From: Xanthobacteraceae bacterium
GTDB lineage: Bacteria > Pseudomonadota > Alphaproteobacteria > Rhizobiales > Xanthobacteraceae
Reading direction: 5' to 3'
DNA: 64,000 nucleotides
Assembly (NCBI GenBank): GCA_028290465.1
Contig: JAQGJU010000149.1
Span: forward strand, 1-64,000
Below, in pieces: positions 1-9,244 of the stretch. Both the position numbers and the translations under genes were made by a program. The stretch's first letter is position 1, and every line of letters begins with the position of its first letter. The notes under the pieces were generated by a model, which ran no database searches, was not told the origin of the DNA, and worked only from the letters and a program-made list of their open reading frames with translations.

Positions 1-98
1 TCTGCGCGGTGAGGGGTTCTAGATTCTGAGTTTCTGAAACAACGACGTGTTGTCGAACCTCGACGGCGTCATGCAAGTCGTTACCTAGAAGGTGCTTG

Positions 99-160
99 CT
101 GGGTTACCCCCACCCCGATCGCCTTCGGCGAGCGACCCTCCCCGCAAGGGGGAGGGTAAG
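99..160. repeat. GC-rich palindromic repeat downstream of hisS
   Basis: Positions 135-143 (accctcccc) pair with 149-157 (ggggagggt) around a five-base loop, just after a second short hairpin near 117-134. It lies directly 3' of hisS on the minus strand but has no T-tract on that strand, so it resembles a dispersed palindromic element more than an intrinsic terminator. The related motif built on CTCCCCGC/GCGGGGAG recurs near 43.7 and 45.6 kb. The remainder of 1-98 shows nothing I can assign. Confidence 0.5.
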
Positions 161-177
161 TAAGTGCGAGGCAGAGG

Positions 178-1677
178 TTAGAAGCTCACCCCGCGCCGCG
201 CCAACAAATCCTGCACGGCCTTGACCAGATCGGCCTCGGCCACCGCGAACTGCGCCTCGGCCTGTTTCTTCAGATAGTCGTCGCGCTCTTTCGAGAGCGT
301 CGCGATCTCGGCGCCGAGCACCAGATCCTTGATCTGCACTTCGCCCTTCGCCTTCTCGTCGCCGCCCTGGATGATCACGCAAGGCGAATTGCGCCGGTCG
401 GCGTATTTGAACTGCGCGCCCATGTTCTTCGGATTGCCGAGATAGAGCTCGGCCCTTATGCCGGCGTCGCGCAGCCGCTTCACCATGCCCTGGTAGTCGG
501 CGAGGCGGTCTTTATCGAATACCGTGACGACGACCGGCCCGGCGGCCGGCTTGGTGTCGAGTTTGCCGATCAGCGTCAGCGCCGCTTGCAGGCGCGACAC
601 GCCGATGGAGAATCCGGTGGCCGGCACCTTCTCCGGGCGGAAGCGCCCGACCAAGCCGTCATAGCGTCCGCCGCCTGCGACCGAGCCGAACCGCACCGGG
701 CGGCCTTTTTCATCGTTAGTCTCGAACGTCAGCTCAACTTCGTAGACTAGGCCGGTGTAGTATTCGAGACCTCGAACGACCGAAGGTTCGATACGGACGC
801 GGTCGCCATATCCTGCGCTTTCGATCAGATCGGCAAATTGCTCAAGCTCATTGATCCCGTCTTGGCCTGTCGGTCCCAAGGCGATATTCGACGTTATGTT
901 GGCGACGGTGGACCGGTTTGTATCGCGCGACTGCGCGGTCACGTACATCATGACGGTGCCGATGGACGGATTGTCGAGGCCGGCGCCTTTGGTGACGTCG
1001 CCGCTTTCATCTTTGCGACCAGCGCCCAAAAGTTGTTGGACGCCATCGTGTCCAAGACGATCATATTTATCGATTGCGCGCAGCACCGTCAGTCGCTTGC
1101 CGGCGTTTTCATCTCCGCCGAGTCCAATCGACTCCATGACCCCATCCAGCACCTTGCGGTTATTCACCTTCACCACGTACTGGCCGCGCTTGATTCCGAG
1201 CGCCTCCATGGTGTCGGCGGCCATCATGCAGATCTCGGCGTCGGCCGCCGGCGAGCTCGATCCGACCGTGTCGGCGTCGAACTGCATGAACTGGCGAAAC
1301 CGCCCCGGACCCGGCTTCTCGTTGCGATAGACGTAGCCGGCGCGGTACGAGCGATAGGGCTTCGGCAGCGCGTCGTAGTTTTCGGCGACGTAACGCGCCA
1401 GCGGCGCCGTCAGGTCGTAGCGCAGGCTGATCCACTGCTCGTCGTCGTCCTGGAACGAGAACACGCCTTCGTTCGGCCGGTCCTGGTCGGGCAGGAACTT
1501 GCCGAGCGCATCGGTGTATTCCATCGCCGGGGTTTCGACCGGGTCAAAGCCGTAGCGCTCATAGACCACGCGGATTTTCTCCAGCATGTCGCGCGTCGCC
1601 GCGATCTCGGCCGGGCCGCGATCCGCCAGCCCGCGCGGCAGGCGCGCCTTCAAACGCTGCTGTTTTTCGTTGGCCAA
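178..1677 (-). CDS. hisS: Histidyl-tRNA synthetase
   Basis: Class II aminoacyl-tRNA synthetase that charges tRNA-His with histidine in the cytoplasm. Visible signatures are the motif 2 region ([20 protein letters not shown]), the histidine-specific [13 protein letters not shown] stretch, [10 protein letters not shown] and motif 3 (GFSIGVSRL), followed by a C-terminal anticodon-binding domain ([11 protein letters not shown] onward). At about 499 residues it is longer than the E. coli enzyme, as is usual in alphaproteobacteria. I place the start at a TTG (1677) because a GAGG ribosome-binding site sits about 9 bases upstream and the protein then begins [16 protein letters not shown], in line with the family; the open frame runs further upstream but without family similarity. 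The N-terminal limit is the only real uncertainty. Confidence 0.95.
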   Translation of the reverse strand: MANEKQQRLKARLPRGLADRGPAEIAATRDMLEKIRVVYERYGFDPVETPAMEYTDALGKFLPDQDRPNEGVFSFQDDDEQWISLRYDLTAPLARYVAENYDALPKPYRSYRAGYVYRNEKPGPGRFRQFMQFDADTVGSSSPAADAEICMMAADTMEALGIKRGQYVVKVNNRKVLDGVMESIGLGGDENAGKRLTVLRAIDKYDRLGHDGVQQLLGAGRKDESGDVTKGAGLDNPSIGTVMMYVTAQSRDTNRSTVANITSNIALGPTGQDGINELEQFADLIESAGYGDRVRIEPSVVRGLEYYTGLVYEVELTFETNDEKGRPVRFGSVAGGGRYDGLVGRFRPEKVPATGFSIGVSRLQAALTLIGKLDTKPAAGPVVVTVFDKDRLADYQGMVKRLRDAGIRAELYLGNPKNMGAQFKYADRRNSPCVIIQGGDEKAKGEVQIKDLVLGAEIATLSKERDDYLKKQAEAQFAVAEADLVKAVQDLLARRGVSF

Positions 1678-1851
1678 GACACAAAACCTCGCGCTGTCGG
1701 TGAGACGGCGGTTGGTATCGCATGGGGGGTAGGGCCGCAAGGCGGCCAGCCTCCGGCCGACTGCGGGTGGAGATTATGGGCGATATACACGACTCTCCGT
1801 CGGCTAAAGCGTATTGCGCCAAGTGACGCAAGATAGGTAGCCACGTATACT

Positions 1852-2356
1852 TTGAACAAGAAAGAATTCGGCACCCCGCGAATCGTATCCCGCATCCCGG
1901 GCGCCGGCTTCCTGCGCAATTCCAAGCTGGAAAACGTCGTCAATGTCCGGGCCAGTTATGGGGCCGAGACCGAAGACTGGGTTCGGCATCTGACCGAGGA
2001 TCTCGGCCATCCTGTACCAGGACGACGCGTTCGGCCGCTCCGGCCTGGACGGCATCAAGGCCGCGCTAAAAAAGCGCAATATGGAGCTGGCCCCCGAGGG
2101 CACCTTCGAGCGCAACACCATCGCGGTGAAGTCGGCGCTGCTGACGCTCAAGCGGGCCAGCCGGAGGCCGTGGTCATGGTTGGGCCCTACAAGCCGTGAG
2201 CCGAATTCATCAAACTGGCCCGCAAGATCGATTTCACGCCGGAGTTTGTGAATATCTCCTTCGTGGGGCGCCAATGCGCTGGCGGCCGAACTCGGCCCCG
2301 ACGGCAAGGGCGTCATCGTCAGCCAGGTGGTGCCGTTCCCGGCCGATACCTCGTCA
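1852..2356 (+). pseudogene. Remnant of a type 1 periplasmic ABC-transporter binding protein
   Basis: Translation in three successive frames gives recognisable pieces of a branched-chain-amino-acid/urea-type (Peripla_BP_6) substrate-binding protein: GAGFLRNSKLENVVNVRASY (about 1894-1953), ILYQDDAFGRSGLDGIKAAL (about 2009-2068), EAVVMVGPYKP (about 2164-2196), an in-frame TGA where the family has Cys, AEFIKLARKIDFTPEFVNIS, then after another shift a NALAAELGPDGKGVIV stretch up to about 2354. At least three frameshifts and one nonsense codon are needed, and both the N-terminal signal/lobe and the C-terminal third are missing. No membrane or ATPase subunits of the transporter are nearby. This is a long-decayed gene rather than a sequencing artefact, given the number of lesions. 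Confidence 0.75.
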
Positions 2357-2381
2357 AGCACACCACCCGTGCCGCGCTGCT

Positions 2382-3127
2382 TCAGTCGCGCAGCACCACG
2401 GTCAGCAGCGAGGAGTGGACCTGAAGGCCGCCATTGTAGTGGATGAAGCCGTGGCGGCGGAATTTGTTCATGAAATGGCTGACGCGGGAGCGCGTAGTGC
2501 CGATCATCTCGGCCAGCACTTCCTGGCTGATCTTCGGAATGATCGGCTCCGGTTTTCCCTCCTTGCCGAAATTGGCCAGGATCAGGAGCAGGCGCGCCAA
2601 CCGCTTCTCGCTGGAATTGAACAATTGATCCATCAGATCCTCCTCAATACGGAGAGTCCGAGCCAACAGGAACGCGGTGAATACGTCGGCAAATTTCGGT
2701 TCGCTATGCAGCACCCGGATCATCGCGTCCCTGTCGATTCGCATGACCGAGGAGTCCGTCATTGTGGTGGCGGACGCCATCCGTTTCGGCTGCCGGCGAG
2801 GCAGCCTTCACCGAAGAAATCGCCGGGGCCGAGAATGCCAAGCACGGCTTCCTTGCCGCTTTTCGCCAGCACCGAGATTTTGACCTTGCCCTTCTGCACG
2901 TAATAGACGGCGCTCGCGGTCTCGCCCTGGGTGAATACCGGACGGTCCTTCGGGTATTTGGCGATCGACCGGCCGGCACCGATCCGGGCGAGAAACTGTT
3001 TCGGATCGAACTTGGCCGAGGCGGCCAGGATGGCCGGAAGCTTCGGCTTCGGTTTGCGCGCCGCCCCCGACACGGATCGCGGCCGCTTTACCGGCTGGCC
3101 CGATGGCGCCAATCGCTTCACGCTCAT
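2382..3127 (-). pseudogene. Crp/Fnr-family regulator split by a one-base deletion
   Basis: The 5' part (3127 down to about 2793) encodes a cyclic-nucleotide-binding fold with KVKISVLAKSGKEAVLGILG and GDFFGEGCLAG; the 3' part encodes MASATTMTDSSVMRIDRDAM, then a winged helix ending in TTRSRVSHFMNKFRRHGF. The frames join perfectly if one C (G on the plus strand) is restored at about 2792-2793, giving GEGCLAGQPKRMASATT as in intact relatives. As written, translation stops shortly after the shift, leaving an effector-binding domain without DNA-binding helix, so the product should be inactive unless the base is a sequencing error or is bypassed. The intact family is an FNR-like regulator class without visible Fe-S cysteines. 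The start at 3127 begins MSVKRLAPSG, the family's usual N-terminus. Confidence 0.8.
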
Positions 3128-3474
3128 GCTCGGTCCCTATGTAAGACGAAACGCTTGCCGGTTCGCATGCGCGGCGCCGACCGCCATGCGGGCCATGGCA
3201 AAATGACGATCTGCCGCGGCGAGTTAAGGCAACGTCCGCCACGGGATGACCCGATGCTTCCGATGGCTCTCCGCTCGCACGACAGATGCGACCGAAGCGC
3301 TGGCACATAAGCACCCTACATAGCATTTGGGCGTATGCCAGTGCTGGTCTCCATTTTAGATGTATTTTTGCGTGTTTCCACCAATTCGTGTGCTGTATAT
3401 ATTCCTAATTTGCGCCCTTGTGCCGGCTCGACGTACACCAGCGTCCAAGCACCCAGCAGATTAAGGACTTCGCC
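3128..3474. other. Intergenic region between the broken regulator and the aminotransferase
   Basis: This 347-base stretch separates divergent genes. It holds no convincing open frame. The right part, about 3350-3412, is clearly more AT-rich than its surroundings and is the likely promoter region for the aminotransferase, whose ribosome-binding site AAGGA lies at 3463-3467. I found no FNR-type TTGAT-N4-ATCAA box and no clear -35/-10 pair. Confidence 0.5.
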
Positions 3475-4812
3475 ATGCCGCCGACCGGCCTTGCGTCCAG
3501 CGTACCGAACGATCTTGAGGCGTATTGGCTGCCGTTCACGCCGAATCGCGCCTTCAAGAAGGCGCCGCGCCTGCTGGTCGCGGCCAACGACATGCATTAC
3601 ACGGCCAGCGACGGTCGCGCGGTGCTGGACGCCGCCGCCGGGCTTTGGTGCTGCAATGCCGGCCACAACCGCGCGCCGATCGTCGAGGCGATCCGCCATT
3701 CGGCCGGCACGCTGGACTATTCGCCGCCGTTCCAGTTCGCCAATCCGCAGGCCTTCGAACTGGCGAGCCGGATCGCCGCGCTGGCGCCCGGCGATCTCGA
3801 CCATGTGTTCTTCTGCAATTCGGGTTCGGAAGCGGTCGACAGCGCACTGAAGATCGCGCTCGCCTATCACAACATCGCCGGGCAAGGCGCGCGCACCCGG
3901 CTTATCGGCCGCGAGCGCGGCTATCACGGCGTCGGCTTCGGCGGAATCTCGGTCGGCGGCATCGTCAACAAGCGTAAAATGTGCGGCACGCTGCTGGCCG
4001 GCGTCGACCATCTGCCGCACACCTATAGCCGCGAGCATCAGGCCTTCACCAAGGGCGAGCCGGACTGGGGCGCGCATCTGGCCGACGATCTGGAGCGCAT
4101 CGTCGCGCTGCACGACGCCTCGACCATCGCGGCCGTGATCGTCGAGCCGATGGCGGGCTCGACCGGCGTGCTGCCGCCGCCCAAGGACTATCTGAAAAAG
4201 CTGCGCGCGATCTGCGACAAGTACGGCATCCTGCTGATCTTCGACGAAGTGATCACCGGCTTCGGCCGGCTGGGTTTTGCCTTCGCGGCCGAGCGCTACG
4301 GCGTCGTGCCGGACATGATCACGTTCGCCAAAGGCGTCACCTCCGGCACCGTGCCGATGGGCGGCGTGATCGTGCGGGCCGGAATCTACGACGCGTTCAT
4401 GCGCGGGCCGGAGCACGTCATCGAACTGTTCCACGGCTACACCTATTCGGCGCATCCGTTGGCCTGCGCGGCCGGGCTTGCGACGCTGAATCTCTACCGC
4501 GAGGAAAAGCTGTTCGAACGCGCCAAGGCGCTGGAGCCGATGTTCGCCGATGCCGTGATGGGGCTGAAAAGCCTGCCGGGCGTGCTCGATATTCGCACCC
4601 TCGGCATCGTGGCCGGCATCGATCTCGCGCCGCATCCGGACGGCGTCGGAAAACGCGGCACCGCCGCAATGGAGCATGCGTTCCACAAGGAAGATCTGCT
4701 GGTGCGGACCACCGGCGACACCATTGCGCTGTCGCCGCCGCTGATTGTCAGCGAAGCGCAGATCGGCGAGATCGTCGAAAAGGTCGGCCGCGTTATAAAG
4801 GCCGTGAGCTGA
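3475..4812 (+). CDS. Omega-amino acid:pyruvate aminotransferase (class III)
   Basis: Fold-type I, class III PLP-dependent transaminase that moves an omega-amino group (beta-alanine or similar amines) to pyruvate. Visible are CNSGSEAVDSALKIA (phosphate-binding loop), RGYHGVGFGGISVGG, the PLP-ring Asp in IFDEVITGFGRLG, and the Schiff-base lysine K286 in MITFAKGVTSG. Length 445 residues matches beta-alanine:pyruvate aminotransferases, and the N-terminal LEAYWLPFTPNRAFK is typical of that group. The ATG at 3475 is chosen over an upstream in-frame ATG because AAGGA lies seven bases before it. It stands alone, with a glycosyltransferase convergent downstream. The exact amine substrate is not readable from sequence. 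Confidence 0.9.
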   Translation: MPPTGLASSVPNDLEAYWLPFTPNRAFKKAPRLLVAANDMHYTASDGRAVLDAAAGLWCCNAGHNRAPIVEAIRHSAGTLDYSPPFQFANPQAFELASRIAALAPGDLDHVFFCNSGSEAVDSALKIALAYHNIAGQGARTRLIGRERGYHGVGFGGISVGGIVNKRKMCGTLLAGVDHLPHTYSREHQAFTKGEPDWGAHLADDLERIVALHDASTIAAVIVEPMAGSTGVLPPPKDYLKKLRAICDKYGILLIFDEVITGFGRLGFAFAAERYGVVPDMITFAKGVTSGTVPMGGVIVRAGIYDAFMRGPEHVIELFHGYTYSAHPLACAAGLATLNLYREEKLFERAKALEPMFADAVMGLKSLPGVLDIRTLGIVAGIDLAPHPDGVGKRGTAAMEHAFHKEDLLVRTTGDTIALSPPLIVSEAQIGEIVEKVGRVIKAVS

Positions 4813-4818
4813 TTGGGG

Positions 4819-5802
4819 CTATTCTGGCGTGCGCGGCGGCACAAAGCCGATCGTCGCGCCGCGACGGTCGGCGTCGGTCTCGCCGACGATGTAGGTCGGG
4901 CGGCGGCGTGTCTCGCGCAGGATGCGGCCGACATATTCGCCGATGATGCCGAGCACCAGCAATTGCGCGGCGCCCAATAGGGCGATCGCCGCCATGATCG
5001 AGGTCCAGCCGGCGACGGTGTGCTGCACGAACAGAAAACTGATCACCGAATAGATCACGAACAGAAAGCCCAGCGCCGCGAAGCCGAGCGCCAGATAGAT
5101 CGCCATGCGCAACGGCCGCACCGAATGCGCCGCGATGCCGGTGATCGCAAGATCGACCATCTTGCGCAGCGAATACTTGCTGGTGCCGTGGGTGCGCTCG
5201 CCGCGCGCATAGGGCAGCGTCACCATCGGGAAGCCGAGCCAGCGCACCAGCCCGCGCAGGAAGATGTCCTGGTCCTCCAGGCTGTTGACGACGTCCACGA
5301 CAGCCCGGTCGAGCAGCATGTAGTCGGCGCTGCCGGGTTCGATGCGCACGTCGCCGATGCTGTCGAGCAGGCGGTAATACGCGTTCGAGGTAAAGCGCTT
5401 GGTCGCCGAGACGTCGGCCTCGGTATCGTTGCGCCGCGTCGCCACGATCTTGGCGCCCAGCCGCCACGCCGCGATCAGTTCGGGGATCAGTTCCGGCGGA
5501 TGCTCGAAGTCTGAATCCATCACGATCACGGCGGTGCCGCGTGCCTGCCGCAGGCCGGCCCGCAAGGCGGCCTGATGGCCGAAATTGCGGGTGAACGACA
5601 CGTAGCGCACCTCGGGGTGCCGCTCGGCGGCCTCGCGCAGCGCCGCCAGCGTGCCGTCCTGGCTGCCGTCGTCGACGAACACGACTTCGCAGCGGCCGTA
5701 GGGCGCAAGGAGGCGCACCAGTGTCTCACACATCCGGGCGATATTGCCGGCTTCATTGTGGGCCGGCAGGACGACCGACAGATCGGGGGAGGAGGTGCGC
5801 AT
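4819..5802 (-). CDS. GtrB/ArnC-like family 2 glycosyltransferase
   Basis: Inverting GT-A transferase predicted to move a sugar from a nucleotide sugar to a polyprenyl phosphate at the inner leaflet. The N-terminal catalytic domain shows SVVLPAHNEAGNI, VDDGSQDGT (D44, D45) and the metal-binding DSD at 96-98. Two C-terminal hydrophobic helices (roughly residues 235-258 and 268-290) are followed by the family's GEYVGRILRETRRRPTYIV signature. 327 residues is normal. It is divergent from a large polytopic glycosyltransferase at 5953, which would be a natural user of the lipid-linked sugar. The sugar itself cannot be inferred. Confidence 0.88.
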   Translation of the reverse strand: MRTSSPDLSVVLPAHNEAGNIARMCETLVRLLAPYGRCEVVFVDDGSQDGTLAALREAAERHPEVRYVSFTRNFGHQAALRAGLRQARGTAVIVMDSDFEHPPELIPELIAAWRLGAKIVATRRNDTEADVSATKRFTSNAYYRLLDSIGDVRIEPGSADYMLLDRAVVDVVNSLEDQDIFLRGLVRWLGFPMVTLPYARGERTHGTSKYSLRKMVDLAITGIAAHSVRPLRMAIYLALGFAALGFLFVIYSVISFLFVQHTVAGWTSIMAAIALLGAAQLLVLGIIGEYVGRILRETRRRPTYIVGETDADRRGATIGFVPPRTPE

Positions 5803-5952
5803 GAACTCTCATGAACGAGGGGCGATTGACGGAAGCAGGCCGGCCGGGCAGTTGTCTGGTCTGTATGTCGGTTGTCTGTCGGTCATCCGACAGGCGGGCG
5901 CAATCTAGTGCCTTTCCCCATATAGGGAAATCGCAAAGCAGGGACGGACGGA

Positions 5953-7470
5953 ATGGCGTTGCCGGATGGTTATCGCGGGGCTGGACTGGTCGCGTTCGCG
6001 CGCCGTTCGCCCGGCCGCGCCCTGGCGATCGTGCTCGGCCTGCATCTGGTCATCTGGACCATCCTGCCGATCCTGGCGTCGCCCAATCTGCAGCTTGATC
6101 TCGCCGAGGATCTCGCGCTCGGCAAGGAGTGGCAGCTCAGCTACTGGAAGCACCCGCCGCTGCCGTGGTGGCTGGCCGATCTCGCTTATCGCATTACCGG
6201 GCAGATCGACATCGTGTATCTGCTCGGCCCGCTGGCGGCGGTGCTGTGCTTCTACGGCGTATGGCGGCTGGCGCGCGACGTCACCACGCCGCTCAATGCA
6301 CTGATCGCGGTGCTCGCGCTCGAAGGCATTCATTACTACAATTTCTCGGTCGTGAAATTCGCCCACGACCAGATGCAGTTGCCGTTCTGGGCCTTCGCGG
6401 CGCTGTTTTTCTATCGCGCGATCACGCGGCAAAAGGCGACGGACTGGCTCGCGGCCGGCGCGCTGCTGGCGCTGTGTTTCTGGTCGAAATATGCCGCCTT
6501 CGCGCTGGCCGGCAGTTTCGGCCTGTTCCTGCTGTTCGATCCGACCGCACGGCGGAACTGGCGCACGCCCGGCCCCTATCTGATGGCGCTTGCCTTCGCA
6601 GTCGTGCTGGCGCCGAACATCTACGGACTGGTCCAGACCGAGTTCATGCCGTTCCGCTATGTCGAGGCGCGGGCCAAGACGGCGACGCATTGGTACCATT
6701 ACATCGTATTTCCGCTGCAATGGACCTTCGGCCAGATCGGCTATGTGCTGCCGGCAATTGGCCTGTTCGGGCTGCTGTATGCGCGCGCCGAACGGCGGCC
6801 GGCGGTGATCACCGCAGCGGACGCGGCTTTCGCGCGGCGCTACGTCACCATGTTGGCGCTCGGGCCGTTCCTGGTGACGACCGTGGTCGCGCTGGCGGCC
6901 GGGCGATTGCCGGTCGCGATGTGGGGCTATCCGTTGTGGTCGTTCGCGCCGCTCGCCGCGGTGCTGTGGCTCGGCGAGGCGACCGACGAACGCCGGTTGA
7001 CCTGGTTCGCGCGCGCGTTCGTTGCGCTGTTCGTCGCCATCCCGGTGGCTTACGCGGCTACCCAATGGGGCGAGCCGCTGATCCGTAAGCGCGCGCGCGC
7101 CACTGATTTCCCCGGACGCGCATTCACCGAAATCGTCACCAAGGCCTGGCAGGACCAGACCGGCGCGCCGCTGGTGTATGTCGCGGGCAGCGAATTCGCC
7201 GTCAACAATGTCGCCGTCTATGCGCCGAGCCATCCGCATGTCGTGGTGCATGGCGAACCGAAACTCAGCTCCTGGATCGACATGGCGGATCTGCGCCGGC
7301 GCGGCGTGCTGCTGGTCTGGGAAGAGGGCCACGCCCAGGCCAAGCTGGACGAATGGAACAGCACCTTTCCGGGCATGCGGATCGGGCCGCTGCTGGAAAT
7401 TCCGCAGCAGACGCTGCGGCCGATCCCGCCGGCCCGGCTGCGCTACGCCATCGTGCCGCCGCAGCCCTAA
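5953..7470 (+). CDS. Polytopic GT39/ArnT-like glycosyltransferase
   Basis: Integral membrane protein of about 505 residues with a long series of hydrophobic segments from residue 20 to 360, then a periplasmic-type C-terminal domain. Hallmarks of the PMT/ArnT clan are the acidic first loop (LDLAEDLALGKEWQ) and the following YWKHPPLPWWLADL motif. Family members transfer a sugar from a polyprenyl-phosphate donor to lipid A, protein or glycan on the outer face of the inner membrane. The neighbouring divergent GtrB-like gene could make the donor. The acceptor is unknown; lipid A glycosylation is plausible but inferred only from family. ATG at 5953 gives an intact first helix. Confidence 0.85.
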   Translation: MALPDGYRGAGLVAFARRSPGRALAIVLGLHLVIWTILPILASPNLQLDLAEDLALGKEWQLSYWKHPPLPWWLADLAYRITGQIDIVYLLGPLAAVLCFYGVWRLARDVTTPLNALIAVLALEGIHYYNFSVVKFAHDQMQLPFWAFAALFFYRAITRQKATDWLAAGALLALCFWSKYAAFALAGSFGLFLLFDPTARRNWRTPGPYLMALAFAVVLAPNIYGLVQTEFMPFRYVEARAKTATHWYHYIVFPLQWTFGQIGYVLPAIGLFGLLYARAERRPAVITAADAAFARRYVTMLALGPFLVTTVVALAAGRLPVAMWGYPLWSFAPLAAVLWLGEATDERRLTWFARAFVALFVAIPVAYAATQWGEPLIRKRARATDFPGRAFTEIVTKAWQDQTGAPLVYVAGSEFAVNNVAVYAPSHPHVVVHGEPKLSSWIDMADLRRRGVLLVWEEGHAQAKLDEWNSTFPGMRIGPLLEIPQQTLRPIPPARLRYAIVPPQP

Positions 7471-7603
7471 AGCTTGTGTAAGCACTAAGCGTTATCGCAC
7501 CATCTGGTTTCTGCCCGCTTGCATGGCCGGCGCGCCTCATGGACAGTGTTTCCGGCCCGGCGAATCATCTCCCGGTTGATGCGGAGCGCCGCGCGGAGAG
7601 CCC

Positions 7604-9109
7604 ATGTCGCGCCTGACCGCCATTTTTGTCGCCGTCTGTTCGATCCTGATTTCGGCTTCGGTCGGCGCCATCCTCTACATGATGTTTGGGCTGAGCGGCG
7701 CCGAGTCGGCCGTGGTCGGCGTGGCGGTGCTGACCGCGCTCGGCCTGTACACCGCCATGACCAGCCGGGGCCGCGATCGCAGCGATGTCAGCATGCAGAT
7801 CGCTGATCTGTCGCGCGGCACCGGCGACCTTGCCCGTCAGGTCGCCGAACTGGGCCGCCGGGTCGTCGCCGTTGAGTCCAAGATCGACGGCGCGGTCGAC
7901 AAGGCGTTGGCCGCCACCGAGCCTCTGGCCAGCGAGATCGGCGAACTCGGCGTGCTGGTCACCCGGCTTGCCGAATCGGTGGCCGCGCATGACACGGCGG
8001 CGTCCCGTCAGATCCAGGCGACCATGTTTGTCGCGCCATCATCTGGCACGTCGTCGTCTGCCCCGCCCTCCGAAGCGTCGGCCTACGGCGCTCCAGCCGT
8101 TCAGCAGGCCCCGCCGGCAAAGCCAGCCGTGAGCCCGCCGTCCGAGGCCCGGTCCGATTCGATCCTCGAATTGGGCGAGCCGGTGCCCCCGCCATTCAAG
8201 GGCATGGAGCGCAAAGCCATTCTCGAAATGTTGGCGCGGGCGATCGAGGCCAATCGCGTCGACCTGTATCTGCAGCCGATCGTCACGCTGCCGCAGCGCA
8301 AGGTGCGCTACTACGAGGCGATGTCGCGGCTCAAGACCGACGACGGCGAAGTGGTGCCGGCCTCGGCATTCCTGGAATATGCCGAGAGCAGCGGCCTGAT
8401 GCCGAAGCTCGACAATCTGCTGCTGTTCCGTTGCGTGCAGGTATTGCGCCGGCTGCTGCTGAAGAACCGCGACATCGGCCTGTTCTGCAATATCTCGGCG
8501 CCGACACTGACCAGTCAGCTCTACCCGCAATTGCTGGAATTCCTGGAGGCGAACAAAGCGCTGGGACCGTCGCTGGTGTTCGAATTCACCCAGGCCGCCT
8601 ATCGGGCGATGGGTCCGATGGAGCAGGAGAGCATGGCGGCGCTGGCCGAGCGCGGCTTCCGGTTCTCGATGGACAATCTGACTGACCTGCGGTTCGAACC
8701 GCGCGATCTATCCGAACGCGGCTTCCGCTTCATCAAGGCGCCGGGCGCCCTGCTGCTCAATCAGGCCACGGCGGCGACCTCCAATATCCATCCGGCCGAC
8801 ATGTCCGATCTCCTTGGCCGGTTCGGCATCGACCTGATAGCCGACAAGATCGAAGGCGAGACCATGGTGGTGGATCTGCTCGATTACGACGTGCGGTTCG
8901 GCCAGGGCTTCCTGTTCTCGCCGCCCCGGCCGGTGCGGGCCGAGGCCTTGCAGGGCATCACCGAGCGTAACGACGTGGTCGCGCGCGACGCGCCCATCGC
9001 CGACGAGCCGCGCCGCGACCCGCCGGCCGATGGCCGGCCCGCCGGTACCGGCCAGCGCACCGGCGGCATCGCCGCGCTGGCGCGCGGAGTCGTGGTGCGC
9101 AACGGCTGA
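7604..9109 (+). CDS. Membrane-anchored degenerate EAL-domain protein (TipF-like)
   Basis: Two N-terminal transmembrane helices (about residues 5-27 and 30-50) precede a short heptad-like segment (about 60-120), a Pro/Ala-rich linker and an EAL domain from about residue 200 to 430. The arrangement matches TipF, the c-di-GMP-responsive flagellar-assembly factor of Caulobacter. The signature reads EAM (E238) and keeps NISAPTL, but the second Glu of the ELTE motif is Gln (EFTQ), DDFGTG is MDNLTD, and K-x-D is KAP. Several metal and catalytic ligands of active phosphodiesterases are therefore lost, favouring a c-di-GMP-binding or scaffold role. No flagellar genes lie in the window apart from cheY/cheZ 6 kb away, so the TipF assignment rests on architecture. 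Confidence 0.82.
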   Translation: MSRLTAIFVAVCSILISASVGAILYMMFGLSGAESAVVGVAVLTALGLYTAMTSRGRDRSDVSMQIADLSRGTGDLARQVAELGRRVVAVESKIDGAVDKALAATEPLASEIGELGVLVTRLAESVAAHDTAASRQIQATMFVAPSSGTSSSAPPSEASAYGAPAVQQAPPAKPAVSPPSEARSDSILELGEPVPPPFKGMERKAILEMLARAIEANRVDLYLQPIVTLPQRKVRYYEAMSRLKTDDGEVVPASAFLEYAESSGLMPKLDNLLLFRCVQVLRRLLLKNRDIGLFCNISAPTLTSQLYPQLLEFLEANKALGPSLVFEFTQAAYRAMGPMEQESMAALAERGFRFSMDNLTDLRFEPRDLSERGFRFIKAPGALLLNQATAATSNIHPADMSDLLGRFGIDLIADKIEGETMVVDLLDYDVRFGQGFLFSPPRPVRAEALQGITERNDVVARDAPIADEPRRDPPADGRPAGTGQRTGGIAALARGVVVRNG

Positions 9110-9135
9110 TCCACCGTAAAGGCGTCTTTATAGAG

Positions 9136-9184
9136 AAGCGCGTTTTCTTTACGCGAACCGGATGCCACTTCGCTTGAAAACGCT
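9136..9184 (+). repeat. Dispersed repeat A, copy 1
   Basis: A 49-base element beginning aagcgcgttttctttacgcg and ending cgcttgaaaacgct. Its reverse complement recurs nearly unchanged at 49215-49259. Both copies are intergenic, just 3' of a stop codon (here the EAL gene, there a Bug receptor). Confidence 0.75.
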
Positions 9185-9244
9185 CTAGGTGACGGCGGCC
9201 GGGCGATCGGTTAAGGACGCACCGTTCTGAACCGAAAGGCCGTT

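Noticed and set aside
99-160. Intrinsic terminator for hisS.
   Set aside because: The stem is good but no T-run follows on the minus strand, and the motif belongs to a repeat family.
1804-2361. Minus-strand frame over the decayed ABC binding-protein gene.
   Set aside because: The plus strand carries recognisable family sequence in three frames; the minus frame shows none.
5905-7485. Open frame antisense to the ArnT-like gene (about 526 codons).
   Set aside because: Shadow of a clear membrane protein; composition is hydrophilic and basic with no domain.
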